This document shows, in pieces, positions 21,990 through 32,878 of a DNA stretch of 64,000 nucleotides; positions within the stretch are counted from its first letter, which is position 1, and each line of letters starts with the position of its first letter. Below the pieces are notes generated by a model, which saw only the letters and a list, made by a program, of their open reading frames with translations, was not told the DNA's origin and did not search any database. Position numbers and translations under genes: made by a program. The stretch is from Chamaelirium japonicum (Eukaryota > Streptophyta > Magnoliopsida > Liliales > Melanthiaceae), in NCBI GenBank assembly GCA_947650365.1, contig OX393557.1, forward strand, positions 47,585,979 through 47,649,978, in the 5' to 3' direction.

Positions 21990-22893
21990 ACGAGGCTCTT
22001 CTTTTTTATTTTTGAGAAATCCCTCTTGGAGAATGAGGGGGGGGGGGGTTCGGCCTAGATCCCTACCAGTGGATTAAAAAATGAGAGCGTACAGAGAGGG
22101 AAAAAGGAAGAGAAGTAGGGGTGCTTTGAGAGGAAAGCCCGCCTAGTTACAAAGTTCAAGGATATTGTCTCTCGCCCTCGGCCTCAAATTGCAAACACAA
22201 AAATGGATCATCGACTTGGAGTGTGTGAGCACATCCACGGAAGTGCCATTCTTGTCTTGGAAGTTCCGCCGATTCCTCTCCAGCCAGATCGCCGAGCAAA
22301 CACCGATGGCAAGCACATCCCAACTTTTGCGCTTAGGGCCGCGGAACCGCCTACGACGCAAGGGACCCTAGAGGTAAGCCAAAGACGACGGCGAAGAGGT
22401 CAGATTCAGCCTGTCGAGGAAGTGACTCCAAACTCGCCTCGAGAACTCGCACCGCAACAGCAGGTGATCAATGGACTCCTCAGAAACTCCACAGAGCGTG
22501 CAGGAGGGGTCCGACACCTCTGGATGGTTGCGCTTCAGTAGGTTAGTCTTCATGAGGATACGATCCCGAAAGGCAAGAAACATGAATATCCTTGTCTTGA
22601 GGGGATAACGTGCCCGCCAAATCGCCTTGGCTGGAAGGCATCAGACACCCCTGAAGTTTATAATCCGTAGAGGCTCTTGACCAAAAAGTCACTGGAAGAG
22701 GTCCACCGCCAGCTCGCCGAGTTAGGCTCCTCAGTCAACATCACCCCATTAGGGATCGCTAGGAGATCACCCAGTTCCCCATGTGCTCGGTCGGGAACGG
22801 CTCCGAGAATCGCGGTCACCAGATCGTGATGCCCCCCGTGCACCGACGCCTGCGACCTCACGGTGACCATCCTGCAAGGACGAGGCTCTTCTT
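21990..22893 (-). mobile_element. 5'-truncated LINE insertion with 14-bp target duplication
   Basis: ACGAGGCTCTTCTT occurs at 21990-22003 and 22880-22893 and flanks 22004-22879. On the minus strand the insert ends with a 3' UTR (CCACTGGTAGGGATCTAGGC, then GAGGGATTTCTC) and an A-rich tail. It begins within ORF2 and covers only the C-terminal zinc-binding zf-RVT domain: AIWRARYPLKTRIF, AFRDRILMK, CTLCGVSEESIDHLLLRC (a CX2C...HX3-4C pattern) and AIWLERNRRNFQDK. One frameshift lies between 22368 and 22361. The copy is about 876 bp and inactive, as is usual for 5'-truncated LINEs. It is the same family as 62656-63476. Confidence 0.9.
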
Positions 22894-23477
22894 ATTGAAT
22901 TAGTCACTCCACCCATGATTTAGACTCCCCCCCCCCGGCCCCTTCCATTTAGATATGTGGTGGAAAATTTCTAGTGGGTCGGACTTCACTTCCGGAGGGA
23001 ATAGTCTGAGCCTGAAGTGAGCCTTTGCCCGATAGATTTCGGGAGACCCACCGATCTTTTAAAAGAAAAAAAAAATTTCGAGTGCGTCGTACTTCACCTC
23101 TGGAGGTAATAGTCCGAGCCTAAAGTGGGCCATTGCCCAATAATTTTCAATGCCCCCCCCCCCCCAAAGGCCACCTCCATTTAGGACTTCACTTTCGGTG
23201 GAAATAATCCGAGCCTGAAGTGGGCCATTGCCTGATAGGTTTCGGACGACCTGCCGATCTTTTTGTCACTCCACCCATGATTTAGACTCCCCCCCCTCCA
23301 TTTAGATGTGTGGTGGAAAATTTCTAGTGGGTCGGACGTCACTTCCGGAGGGAATAGTCTGAGCCTGAAGTGGGTCATTGCCCGATAGGTTTTAGGAGAC
23401 CCACCGATCTTTTAAAAGAAATTTTTTTTTCGAGTGGGTCGTACTTCACCTCTTGAGGGAATAGTCCGAGCCTAAAG

Positions 23478-23526
<49 letters not shown>

Positions 23527-23640
23527 ACACACACACACCCCCAAAGGCCACCTCCATTTAGATTTGTGGTGGAAAATTTCAAGTGGGTCGGACTTCACTT
23601 TCGGTGGAAATAGTCTGAGCCTGCCATTGCCCAATAGGTT
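22894..23640. repeat. Tandemly duplicated block with long C homopolymers
   Basis: GTCACTCCACCCATGATTTAGACTCC recurs at 22903 and 23265, 362 bp apart. GGGTCGGACTTCACTTCCGG-AATAGTC-GAGCCTGAAGT and CCGATAGGTTTCGG blocks recur four times at roughly 180-bp spacing. A run of 32 C (23481-23512) followed by (CA)n to 23537 lies inside. Homopolymer lengths are unreliable in assemblies. Confidence 0.8.
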
Positions 23641-23743
23641 TCGGACGACCTGCCGATTTTTTTTTTAAAAAAAAAGGTCCAACTCAAAGTCGTCACTGTT
23701 GTGTGAAAGAACACAAGAAAAAACAAAACGAAGAAAAAAAAAT

Positions 23744-23769
23744 GTCAAGAATGGGATTCGAACCCATGC
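23744..23769 (-). pseudogene. Partial tRNA-Leu (3' end only)
   Basis: A copy of the last 26 bases of the tRNA-Leu at 23881-23960 (T arm and acceptor 3' strand). It ends abruptly at GTTTCGGACGACC-type flank sequence. It arose with its 3' flank by a 137-bp tandem duplication: 23632-23768 repeats as 23769-23905. It lacks box A and the anticodon arm and cannot be functional. Confidence 0.85.
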
Positions 23770-23880
23770 AATAGGTTTCGGACGACCTGCCGATTTTTTT
23801 TTTTAAAAAAAAGGTCCAACTCAAAGTCGTCACTGTTGTGTGAAAGAACACAAGAAAAAACAAAACGAAGAAAAAAAAAT

Positions 23881-23960
23881 GTCAAGAATGGGATTCGAAC
23901 CCATGCCCTTTCGGACCAGTACCTGAAACTGGCGCCTTAGACCAACTCGGCCATCTTGAC
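23881..23960 (-). tRNA. tRNA-Leu (CAG)
   Basis: An 80-nt gene that folds correctly by eye. The 7-bp acceptor stem GTCAAGA/TCTTGAC is perfect. The D arm contains box A (TGGCCGAGTTGG). The anticodon stem CCAGT/ACTGG encloses the loop TTCAGGT, giving anticodon CAG (reads CUG). The long class-II variable arm TCCGAAAGGG is typical of Leu, and the T stem ATGGG/CCCAT encloses TTCGAAT (box B). There is no intron. Immediately downstream on its strand is a run of T's, the Pol III terminator. Upstream is an AT-rich TATATTATATT stretch as in plant tRNA genes. It appears intact. Confidence 0.95.
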
Positions 23961-24109
23961 GACCATGTCCATTTATCTGAAACATTTAATATAATATAAT
24001 ATAATTGACAGGGAGTCTATCCGGCATTGAACGTCTAGACATAGAGATTGTAGAGTGCATCACCTGGCTCCTTCAACTGAGTGCTAATCATATGTCACCA
24101 GAAATTATA

Positions 24110-24601
24110 TTAAGAGCTCCAACTGACTCCTGGCCCCACTCCCTATTATAGGAAGCCAAATGGACAATAGGATATGGAATTTTGTGATGCACTCCGATCG
24201 GCTCCTAGCTCACTCTCCATATGGGGTGAGACCCGTTAAAAGTGAGTTTCTCACCGCAACCAATGGCCATCTGCTACCACCGTCGGATTTAAATCTGATG
24301 GTACATGCCAAAGCTTAGCTCCACCAGGTAGCTGACATCATCCATGTGGGGTGGGGCCTGTCGATAGGGAGATCTGTCTCGCCGTAGCCAACGGTCATCA
24401 GTTGCCACTTTTGAATTTAAATCCGACAGTACGTACCAAATCTCATCAACTGTCAGTAGCGAGATCTGTCCTGCTCGCCACAGCTATCGAGCTAAGCAGC
24501 GAAATGCTAATGTGGCGAGGCGGTTGAGAGCCCATTGAAGGATTTATTTCGCCATGGTAACGAAAGAGGAGGACTTTAGGAGTCGGTTGGAGATGCTCTA
24601 A
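24110..24601. mobile_element. Harbinger/Tourist-like MITE
   Basis: The left end TTAAGAGCTCCAACTGACTCC and the right end, read inward on the minus strand, TTAGAGCATCTCCAACCGACT form an imperfect inverted repeat of the widespread plant 'GAGCATCTCCAAC' MITE type, with TTA/TAA at the edges. The 490-bp interior has internal repeats (GTCGGATTTAAATCTGA near 24280, AATTTAAATCCGACAGT near 24415) and no coding capacity. Confidence 0.6.
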
Positions 24602-25616
24602 GAAACTACCCTCACGAAGACTCTTTCACTAATGCCTAATTGAACACACTGTTGGAAGGATCTGTAGCAGCATCACATGGAATTTCTAATTCTATACTCC
24701 AAGCTTGAATAGCTTGAAATAACACCAACAAAATAATTAAAAGATATACATAGTTCGCCCTGTTCAAATCTTTGGAAGTTATAAGCACATTTATAGCTCG
24801 GTTCCCCTTATATTCTCTCACATTTGCTCATACACTTTCACAGTTTCACGGTGTTTGTGTTGGAGTATCCATACCCTTAAAGACCCAGGCAGGACGTGCG
24901 CACAATAGGAAAATCGTGCGCATGACTCTGGAAACAAATGGGAGCAGACAGATAGTGCACACGATGCCCCCATCGTGCGCACGCTTCTGGGCATGCAGAA
25001 CTTGGTGCGCATGTTTTTTTGTCGCCGGTTTTTCAGCCGTGTTGGATCGTGTGCAGGTTTTACCCATCGTGTGCTTGTTCTCGGCTGACTACGTGGGTTT
25101 GGGTTTTCTAGCATGTTGTTTGGGAAACCTTTATATATCTCTGTTTCAGGGTTTCTTGGGTGGTCTTTTAGTGAGGTTATGATGTGCTATTCAGAGAGCC
25201 TTCGCGACTAGAGTTTCCTCCATGGTACAGAGAGATATCACTTGTTCGATTCTCCATGGCGAGAGAGAATCGACTGGGGAGGATTTCGTGATTGTTGACC
25301 TTCCGAGTTGTTGGAGGAGAAGAGGAGATTGGCTTGTAGAAGGTGAAAAAGGTGTCGGGTGTACTACCTTGTTCTTATTCTCAGAATTGAGGAAGGATGT
25401 GAAGATATCCTTTTATGAATGGGTTCCTTGGTCTAGGATTCGAGGAAGTTGAGACAGGGGGAAAATAAGAGGATACTATTTTCCCACTCATTTGTGAGGG
25501 GGAAATAGTCAATCAGTTGTCCAAGTGATGCTGAGTTAGAGCTGACTAAGCGAGTGAGATGGAGTTCAGATTGTTCTCTTAGTTTTGTTTTGTTTTTGGT
25601 TTTTTTTTTTTATTTA

Positions 25617-25670
<54 letters not shown>

Positions 25671-26029
25671 CGGGGGAGGGGGGACAAGTTTAGTTTTAAT
25701 GAGGGGAGTCAATCAATTGCCCAAGCGATGCTGAGTTAGTGCTGACTCAGCGAGTGAGATAAAGCTCGGGCTGTTCTCTTAGGGTTTTTTTGTTTTTTGT
25801 TTTTTGGGGGGCGGTTTGGGAGTTAAGTCAAATTAACTATTTTGTAAAATACATGTTTTTGGCAACATACAGAAGATAAAAAAATTCATCATAGCAAACA
25901 GGCCTAAAGTTTCTATTTACTTAATTTGTTTATAGAAACATAAAACATGCACATGCATGGCGAGCCTCCCAACAGATTGGAACAATAGTACGCCCGACCG
26001 GAGCACCTATAGTACTATAGTAGTGCCAA
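24602..26029. other. Non-coding stretch with GTGCGCAC repeats, (GT)n and a direct repeat
   Basis: Repeats of CGTGCGCAC (24890-25010) recall retrotransposon LTRs but no pair is seen. A (GT)n microsatellite occupies 25621-25669. It is flanked by two copies of a block with GATGCTGAGTTAG-GCTGACT-AGCGAGTGAGAT (about 25527 and 25727). No gene is recognised. Confidence 0.55.
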
Positions 26030-26300
26030 TCTTGTAGAGAGAATATTTTTTTTTAAATAAGAATATTATAGAGATAATATTGTGGGAGATAATATATGAG
26101 GTAGAGAGAATATATTTTGTTGAGAGATTATATGTTGTAAAGAGATAGTACTGTAGCAAGCAATTGTCGTAGAGAAAGACTACATGTTGTAGAGAGAGAA
26201 AATGTTGTAGTAAGAGAATGTTTGGAGGAAGATATGTTGTAGAGAGAATATAAGTTGTAAGAAAATATTGTAGAGATTATTATTGTAGAGAGTATGGTAA
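26030..26300 (+). repeat. Degenerate TTGTAGAGAGAATAT repeats
   Basis: About twelve irregular copies of TTGTAGAGAG(A)AATAT with variable AT spacers. No coding function is evident. Confidence 0.7.
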
Positions 26301-26320
26301 AATGTCTTAGACGATATTGC

Positions 26321-26885
26321 TGGGATCCGTTGACAACCCAAAATAAGAGGTAAATTATCTTTCATTTTAAACTTGATTCAATCGGTGGATAAAGGTTTCC
26401 AAATTTGCTAATTTTTGGTGAGGATGATCAACATGGAAAGTTGATCATCCTCACAAAAAATCAGCAAATTCGGAAACTTATAAGGGCGTATAATATGTTA
26501 TTCAAATTAACGGTTCAAATAGACGGTTCAGAAAAGCTTTTAATATTTGGCGCCTTTAGAAGCTTTAGATTTTGTTGATTTTTTGTGAGGATGATCAACT
26601 TGTCATAGTGATCATCCTCACAAAAAATCAACAAAATCTGAAACTTCTAAGGGTGCCGATTGAATCAAGCATTTTTGAACCGTCTATTTGAACCATTAAT
26701 TTGAATAACACATTTGACGTCCTTATAAGTTTCAGAATTTGCTGATTTTTTGTGAGTATTATCAACTTGTCATGTTGATCATCCTCACAAAAAATCAGCA
26801 AATTCGAAAACCTCTATCCAACAATTATGGTGAGTTGTAAGTCGGAGGTAAATTTACCTCCCATTTTGGGTTGTCAACGGATCCC
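26321..26885. mobile_element. Foldback element with three internal hairpins (E0)
   Basis: The terminal inverted repeats begin TGGGATCCGTTGACAACCCA on both ends and extend about 38 bp. The right end abuts an (AT)n tract. Inside are three hairpins built on the same sequence, GTGAGGATGATCAAC facing its complement, at 26418-26454, 26585-26621 and 26752-26788, each bordered by TTGCTGATTTTTT/AAAAAATCAGCAAA. No ORF. The inner GATGATCA...CCTCA-AAAAATTCA pattern is shared with the element at 45326-45710. Confidence 0.75.
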
Positions 26886-26934
26886 ACCCCATATATATAT
26901 ACTAGTAATGCCCGTGCCTATCGGCACGCAAAAA

Positions 26935-27330
26935 TTTCAAGGGCGAGGACAATATTTCGAGGCAGGTAAAATTATTTCGAGGGTGGCAAAAAAATATTTC
27001 GAGGGTGGCAAAAGACTTCGAGGGCGAGAACAATATTTTGAGGGTGATAACAATATTTCGTGAGTGGTGATAATATTAAGTAAAGAATTAATATTTTGTG
27101 AACAGTGATAATGTTCGTGTCTATCGGCACTCGAACATGATGGCAAAATTGGTTCAGCGGCTCCCACAATTTACTGTGCACCCACATTCGACTGAAGAGC
27201 CCGCACAGGGCGAGGGTGCCCACAATTGGTGAGGGAGCCCACAATTGAAGAGCCTGCACAGGGCGAGGGTGCCCACAATTGGTGAGGGAGCCCGCACTGG
27301 GTGAGGGAGCCCACATAAGACTAATATTTT
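26935..27330. repeat. Helitron-tail minisatellites
   Basis: Two short tandem arrays: CGAGGGTGGCAAAA-ATATTT units of about 25-28 bp (26935-27085) and GAGGGTGCCCACAATTGGTGAGGGAGCCC units (27170-27320). The first type recurs in reverse orientation at 52790-53130 beside another Helitron 3' end, and once more at 27943-27990. Confidence 0.8.
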
Positions 27331-27581
27331 TGTCGATGCCCAATGTGGACAGCACGCCAATGTGTGTGCGGGCGAAAAATTATCAACAGTACCGCATGAC
27401 TCCTTATGTATGTAGTTTCTTTCATGGTTTGTCTTTTGGCACACAATGCTGAATTTTCATTATTTGTATAACTTTATTATTTACCCTTTCACTTGGGCCA
27501 CAGATTACAGATTTTCTTTTTTCAAATGGATGTTACTCTTCTCCTTACGATTAGTTTTTCATTTTATTTTTATGTGAACAG

Positions 27582-27698
27582 ATTTTAGTTCGACTTGTTG
27601 GTGCCGACGATCATATCTATCCAAATTTTATGGATGTCATGCAGTGGTTAGCTGATAACAATCTTCTAGAAATGATTGTTGATAAATTGAGCCCTTCT
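27582..27698 (+). pseudogene. Captured exon of a SAPS-domain (SIT4/PP6-associated) protein
   Basis: A 117-bp exon with no stop, bounded by an AG acceptor (ends 27581) and a GTAAGT donor (27699). It encodes 39 residues including VRLVGADDHIYPN and MQWLADNNLLEMIVDK, a signature stretch of plant SIT4-phosphatase-associated (SAPS) proteins, regulatory partners of PP6-type phosphatases. It lies antisense to the Helitron genes, between two copies of the Helitron-tail repeat. A second piece follows at 27860. Only an isolated fragment remains, so no functional protein is expected; antisense or chimeric transcripts are conceivable. Confidence 0.8.
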
Positions 27699-27859
27699 GT
27701 AAGTGTGCATAAAATTGCGTAACTTTCCATTAGCTCTTGATGCCAAACTTATCAGTCCAAGGTCTATTATTTTAAACTTTTTAAAGTAGTATTCTAAATA
27801 TTATCGGGGAAATTTCATTTCCTGCAATACTTTTATCATATCCTGCTATACTTTTAAAC

Positions 27860-27940
27860 TTATTGTCCGTGTGAATCTCCATGTTGGATCCCAAGAGATC
27901 GGCTTTGACTGCTCTTATTCATTCATTGAGAAGTTTTCGC
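27860..27940 (+). pseudogene. Second captured SAPS-protein exon fragment
   Basis: In frame: LLSV, a stop (TGA at 27872-27874), then ISMLDPKRSALTALIHSLRSF. Plant SAPS proteins carry a SLSVCISLLDPKRS segment downstream of the part encoded at 27582-27698, so the TGA replaces the Cys codon. The right edge runs straight into Helitron-tail repeat at about 27943, which suggests the capture breakpoint. The order and strand match the first fragment. Confidence 0.7.
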
Positions 27941-27990
27941 GGCAGGTGAAATTATTTTGAGGGTGGCTAAAAAATATTTCGAGGGTGGCA

Positions 27991-29347
27991 TTCAAGTCCA
28001 ACCAACCAAAAAGAAAACCCAATCAAACCACCTCTTAAATACAATGGACGGTTGATTCTTAATTGAAAACCCAAAAAAAAAAAAATCAAGTTCCACATAA
28101 TAATGGTCACCACACATATTTCAACCCACATATTTCAACTACAGCCACAAACCTTAAAGACTTGTACTCCTGTAAAAACAATTATAAAAGATTCATGACA
28201 GCAAGGAAGGGACAACAATAGTGCGTTCTTGACTTCCTCTTTAAAGACTTGTACTTCTGTAAAAACAACTTTATTTTGCCAAGTTGTGTTAAAAGTGCCT
28301 CCGTGCAACTTGGGCAATCTGACGGTGGAGGCGACTTTCCTCAGCTTGCAGTCGTGTCACCTCTGCAAACAATAATCTACCAACCTTTGAAGCCTCTCAT
28401 TGTCGCCACCTTGCTGCAGCCTGCAATCGTACTCCCTATAGATATTGTCGTCGGGCTATCACGATCCTCTTTCATATAAAAACTACTATAAGTACATGAC
28501 ATTTATACCTATAAATATCTTTTAAAAAAACTGTTTAAATCTATACATATGCTCGATTTCGATGTGATTCAACGTTCTTTGTATGTATCAAAATATTATA
28601 AATGTGTCCATTTGTATACTCCAAAATACAACATTGGTATCGTCGCTGAGCCGCAATATCCTTCCGGAGACATAGCGTGGGTGTGAAATGACAGGCCATT
28701 GTCTCCACGTGCTAGTCTCTACCTCAGGAATATATTGTACATACTTATCCCAAGACTGAAAATTGAATGAGTTATGTTATAAGTCGAATTATTCATAAAA
28801 TGGAATACCAAATTTATAATAGAAATGTATGGATGACAAGTATGCACAATACATATCATATTGATGTCAAAAAATTTTCCATAACAAAAACATGCAACAT
28901 TTGAGGCAGTGCTTTTATCTTAACATAAAGTTGAAAACGTTCCATAACAAAAATATTTTTGATAGCATAATAATGTCAAAATGGCTACAAAGGTGATTGA
29001 TAGTGATCATGCAACTGCTGCGGTGATACATTCGTCGAAAAGTGTCACATCTCTTTCACTCGTCTCAGACTTGTAATAGCTGATAAACAGAAAAGAAATA
29101 CCAATATGTCAGTATCGACAATGACATAAGTATACGATAAACTAATTATTTTATATGAAAGATGGCTTATATATGTGTCACGCATCCACAACAACAACAA
29201 ATTATCATCGCATTATGCCAACTGGCACTACCACAGACCTGACAAACTCAATAGCATAGTGTCAATGTATATGAATTGCATATGATTAATTACTTAATTT
29301 TTAATTTTAAAAAGGGTTACCTATATTAGTTTTTGAGTCGTATATGA
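27991..29347. other. Helitron interior without recognised gene
   Basis: Contains the direct repeat TTAAAGACTTGTACTYCTGTAAAAACAA (28153 and 28242) and an A13 tract near 28073. AT-rich with many stops. It would be the 3' untranslated and terminal part of the Helitron plus captured sequence. Confidence 0.45.
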
Positions 29348-29764
29348 TCAGGTCAATAGGACTTCAGGGTAAACAATATTTGTTGTCGAGTTATCTTCAT
29401 TCGATGGAAGAAGAATACTGATTCTATTTGACGAAGTACATCTGGAGAGTGCTACATATAATTGCCCATGACTGAAGACCGGTGTCCTCAAGTCTATACC
29501 CACATACTTGACCGATTAGCCTTCAGACTTATTGATTATCATAGCATATGATAGTCGTAAGGGAAACCAGCAACGTGACATTTGAAATGGTAATTCGACA
29601 ACTGATGGTATTAAAGATATCCTTGGAATGAATACCAAATTACCTTATTTATCCCCAGTTAAAATTTTGGCATCAATTATCCGTATTCCACAACGGACAA
29701 CCATTAATCGTGTCCCATTACAAAGTCCGTCTTTTGGTGCAGATTCCTAAGCAATATTACTGAA
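29348..29764 (-). pseudogene. Helitron helicase, C-terminal part
   Basis: On the minus strand: SSVILLRNL, a frame-disturbed stretch, then [15 protein letters not shown], a stop (TAA), [27 protein letters not shown]. These are the last conserved PIF1-like helicase motifs of plant Helitrons (YAMTINKSQGQ and [12 protein letters not shown]). The stop replaces the Gln after SEG. The protein ends at a TGA near 29348-29350. The part continues across a LINE insertion into 32879-33223: the reading ...PFKLTLKVGS on one side and SSVILLRNL on the other rejoins the usual LKVGxxVMLLRNL block. Confidence 0.85.
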
Positions 29765-29772
29765 GATCCCAC

Positions 29773-32700
29773 TTTTTTTTTTTTTTGGAAGGTAAAAAAC
29801 AAATTTATTACTGAAAAAAGAAAAGCAGTTACAGGACTCGGCTTAACTCTGACTGAATAAGCAGAAACTAGGCCAAATAGGGCCACACTCACCCTCTAAC
29901 CAAAGGTAAAGGGCACTATCTCACCAAAGTGAGTTACAGGACTCCAGCTAAAAAAGTAAAGAACAGCTCCACAAAGCCCAAACCAGCACAAAGGGACCTC
30001 AGCCGTAGCTGGATTTTCCCATTGCCAGCTAACTCTTCACTCTCGCCACTAGGGGAAACCACAAAACACTGCAACTGACACAATATCTATCCTGCAGTGC
30101 CCAAACACTCACCTACAACCCACCAGAACAGACCTGCTACATCAAAAACTTAGTCCACTTTACTCCTGGTAGTACGGTCACAAGGGCCCTTCGGCCAACT
30201 CTCCTTTGTACGCTTGCCTTTACGGGAGCGAGACACCTTATCTTTCCCCTCCTTCACCATTTCCTTTTTAAGAGCTAGTGATTCCGGATCTACTCCATCA
30301 TTGTCTCCTCCTTCCTGCTGCATAGACTCTGAAATACCAAGAAAGGATAAGAGTTCCTGGTCAACAACTAACATTTGGACCGATTCACCATTCGGGGAGA
30401 GCGAAGAGGAAATGAAACTGCGTTCACGACTATTCAGTCTAAAAACTCCCACTAGATGCCCAGTCTTCATATAAAGACTCTCCACCAAAGCTTTAACCAT
30501 CAGCACCAATTCTTCATCATAGTCTCCCGCACGAAACGCCTCGGTACCATGGAGCCTAATGTGTTCCGGATAAGTCCAATCTATAAGATCGATTTCTCCA
30601 GGATCTGCAATTGCCTCAATTGGAATATAATACTCGACTTCAGATTCTGACTCTGTAACAGCACCAGCAGGCTGTGTAACACCATCACCTGCAACGCCTC
30701 CAGCACTTGAAACTGGAGCAGCATTTGGCACTGAGTCAGCATCTACAGCATCAGATCTGACTCTGTAACACCCTCATCTTCCCCATCTTCTGACTCTGAA
30801 TCATCAACTCCAGCCTGCACGTCTACAGCAACTCCAGCACCATCAGCAGCTCCAGCCCCTGCTTCAGCGCTAACCTCATCACTCCCAGCAACTTCAGCTA
30901 TAGCACAAACTGTTGTAACAGCATCAGCAATACTACCCCGGGACTGTGTAACATCATCCAAAGGACCAGATGCAGCCGCACCAGCACTTCCTGCAACATC
31001 ACCTTCTTCATCCTTGCCAATATCTTCAGTACTACCCCTGGTCTTCGTAACATCACCAGCAGTCGGCAAAACAACAGCAGGACCCTCAGCTCCACCTAAC
31101 ACACCATCATCTGCACAACAGGTACTCAATACCTCAAACCGAGATCCATTCAAGCGAGAAGAAGAAGCCCCAGCACCTGGCATTTTCTCCTTAGGTCCTA
31201 CATGAATCCACTGATTAGTCGGTTAGGGATGAGATGCTTCACCCGGGGTTTGCCTCTCCCCAAAAGGAGGAAAAGATTTACCGGTCTCTTGCCACTTCTG
31301 CTGAGCATGCAGCATCTCATGCCAATGAGTCTGTTTCCAGGATGGGGAGATCTTCGGATGAATGCGACATCCATCCTCATTATGATCAAAAGACAGACAG
31401 GCTCGACACCGCGGGGGTATCCAGTCATAAAGCACTGGTTGAATTGAAAGCAAATTACCTTTATTGTCCCGGGCTTCAACCTCCTTCGGAAGAGAATTCT
31501 CCACACTAATCTCAACACAAAACCTCGCAAAGCTGACTCTGGATAACTCGGTAGTGGCTTGATCCATATATAGAGGTCGACCAATGACGCTGCCCATCCT
31601 ACTCAAAATGTCTTCGGACCACAAGTCAACAAGGAGATTCGGGAATCTTACCCAAATGGTAATGTGAGTTAACAGGTCCCTTTCACAATTCATCCCTTTA
31701 GCCTATTTCTTAAGAATCACTGGTCTACCAAGTAGATGCCACGGACCTCCTTCGAGAATTCAGACAAAATCCTCTTCTAATCCAAATCGAAAAAGGAATA
31801 TACCATTATCTCTAGAGAAGATCTCGAAGGTCCCTTTGGGTTTCCACAATATATTAAGCTTCGTCTTAAAAATAGATAATGTGGTCTGCGACCCAGAACA
31901 TACCCCACTAAAGTATTTGCCCACAAGTTTTGATTCCTTTCCACTTCCTCCAATGGACATACCGCTACCTTTTTATCCCCAATAAGAGACGGAGGAATAT
32001 AACGGAGCAAAGAGCTCCTAGAAGGTCTTGCTCCCATGGAAGAACCGCCCTGCAGATCCTCCTGGTGTTCCATGCTAGAAGACTGAAATTTGTGCGGACG
32101 ATCAGAAGAAAGACCCTTCTCAGGCATTTCGTCAAACATCAGTCCTGCATTATGAGTAACTGCTGCTACATAGGAATGCCTGAGCTTGTTTCCTGCATTC
32201 GCTCCACCTGTTTCACCAAAATTACTCCTTGGGCTATGGGGGGAAAAATGGAGGGGAGGGAAATCACTCTTCCCCCTCTCCACACACTCAACACCCCCCA
32301 CCTGAAGAGGTGCAGTTGCACCTTTACCACTCACATTGGAGGCTGCTGCTGCCCCAAAACAGAGTCATCAGCAGCAAAAGCACAGCCGGCCATGGATGAG
32401 CCACTTCCATCTCCCTTCTGCACTTCTGCACCAACCCCGCACACACCTCCAGATTGCTGCTACTGCCCCAAAGTGGCTAGATCTGACGAGGATGAAGAGC
32501 TTTCTTCTCCCCTTTGACCATCAACAGCATCGTGCAGAACAGGTCCAAGTTTCCCTTTCTCTACCGCTCTCCTAGAAGAGCCCACAGCAAGGAAATCCCC
32601 AAAGGTAGGCGCTGGAGGGGGATTGGAAACATCCTCACCCTCCACGATCTGTGAGGTGATCTCTCCGACTCCAACCACAACACCCGATCCTGTGGGAACT

Positions 32701-32878
32701 GTAGGATCTTCGCCCACCACAGCAACCGAATCACAAGAGGTCTTCCCTGTTGTCCCTCTTCTAGATCTAAAGGTAGCCGGGCCTTGGGGGGGCTTCATCT
32801 CCACCCCCAAATGGGGAAGAGAGGAGGATGCCAAGATCTCCCAGGAATCTAGAGAGAGAAGCTCTGGATCTAGAAAGA
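29773..32878 (-). mobile_element. Non-autonomous LINE insertion (ORF1 only) in the Helitron helicase
   Basis: GATCCCACTTTT flanks both sides (29765 and 32879-32890), the target duplication. On the minus strand the insert starts with a CT-rich leader, runs through an ORF1-type gene (30150-32834), a 3' UTR with the polyadenylation signal AATAAA, and ends in poly(A) of about 15. At 3.1 kb it has a normal 5' end but no endonuclease or reverse transcriptase, so it must have been mobilised by another LINE's enzymes. Confidence 0.85.
30150..32834 (-). pseudogene. LINE ORF1 (DUF4283 and zinc-knuckle protein), broken
   Basis: Starts MASSSLPHLGVEMKPPQGP at 32834, 44 bp from the insertion edge. A stop at 32460 and frameshifts break it into frames 32460-32834, 31777-32334, 31223-31693, 30743-31183 and 30150-30731. 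The second holds WANTLVGYVLGRRPHYLF and a WKPKG-type segment. The third holds IWVRFPNLLVDLWSEDILSR and GRPLYMDQATTE, then a zinc knuckle CX2CX4HX4C (Cys96, Cys99, His104, Cys109 of that frame). This is the DUF4283 plus zf-CCHC_4 arrangement of plant L1-type ORF1 RNA-binding proteins. The C-terminal third is acidic and Ala-rich, beginning GAGASSSRLNGSRFEVL. The long final segments are quite open, so decay is moderate. Confidence 0.85.

Noticed and set aside
22203..22541. Plus-strand 112-codon frame
   Set aside because: It is antisense to the LINE zf-RVT coding sequence, which has recognisable family motifs on the minus strand.
31930..32575. Plus-strand frames of 195 and 79 codons
   Set aside because: They are antisense shadows of the LINE ORF1 segment with the DUF4283-type motifs.
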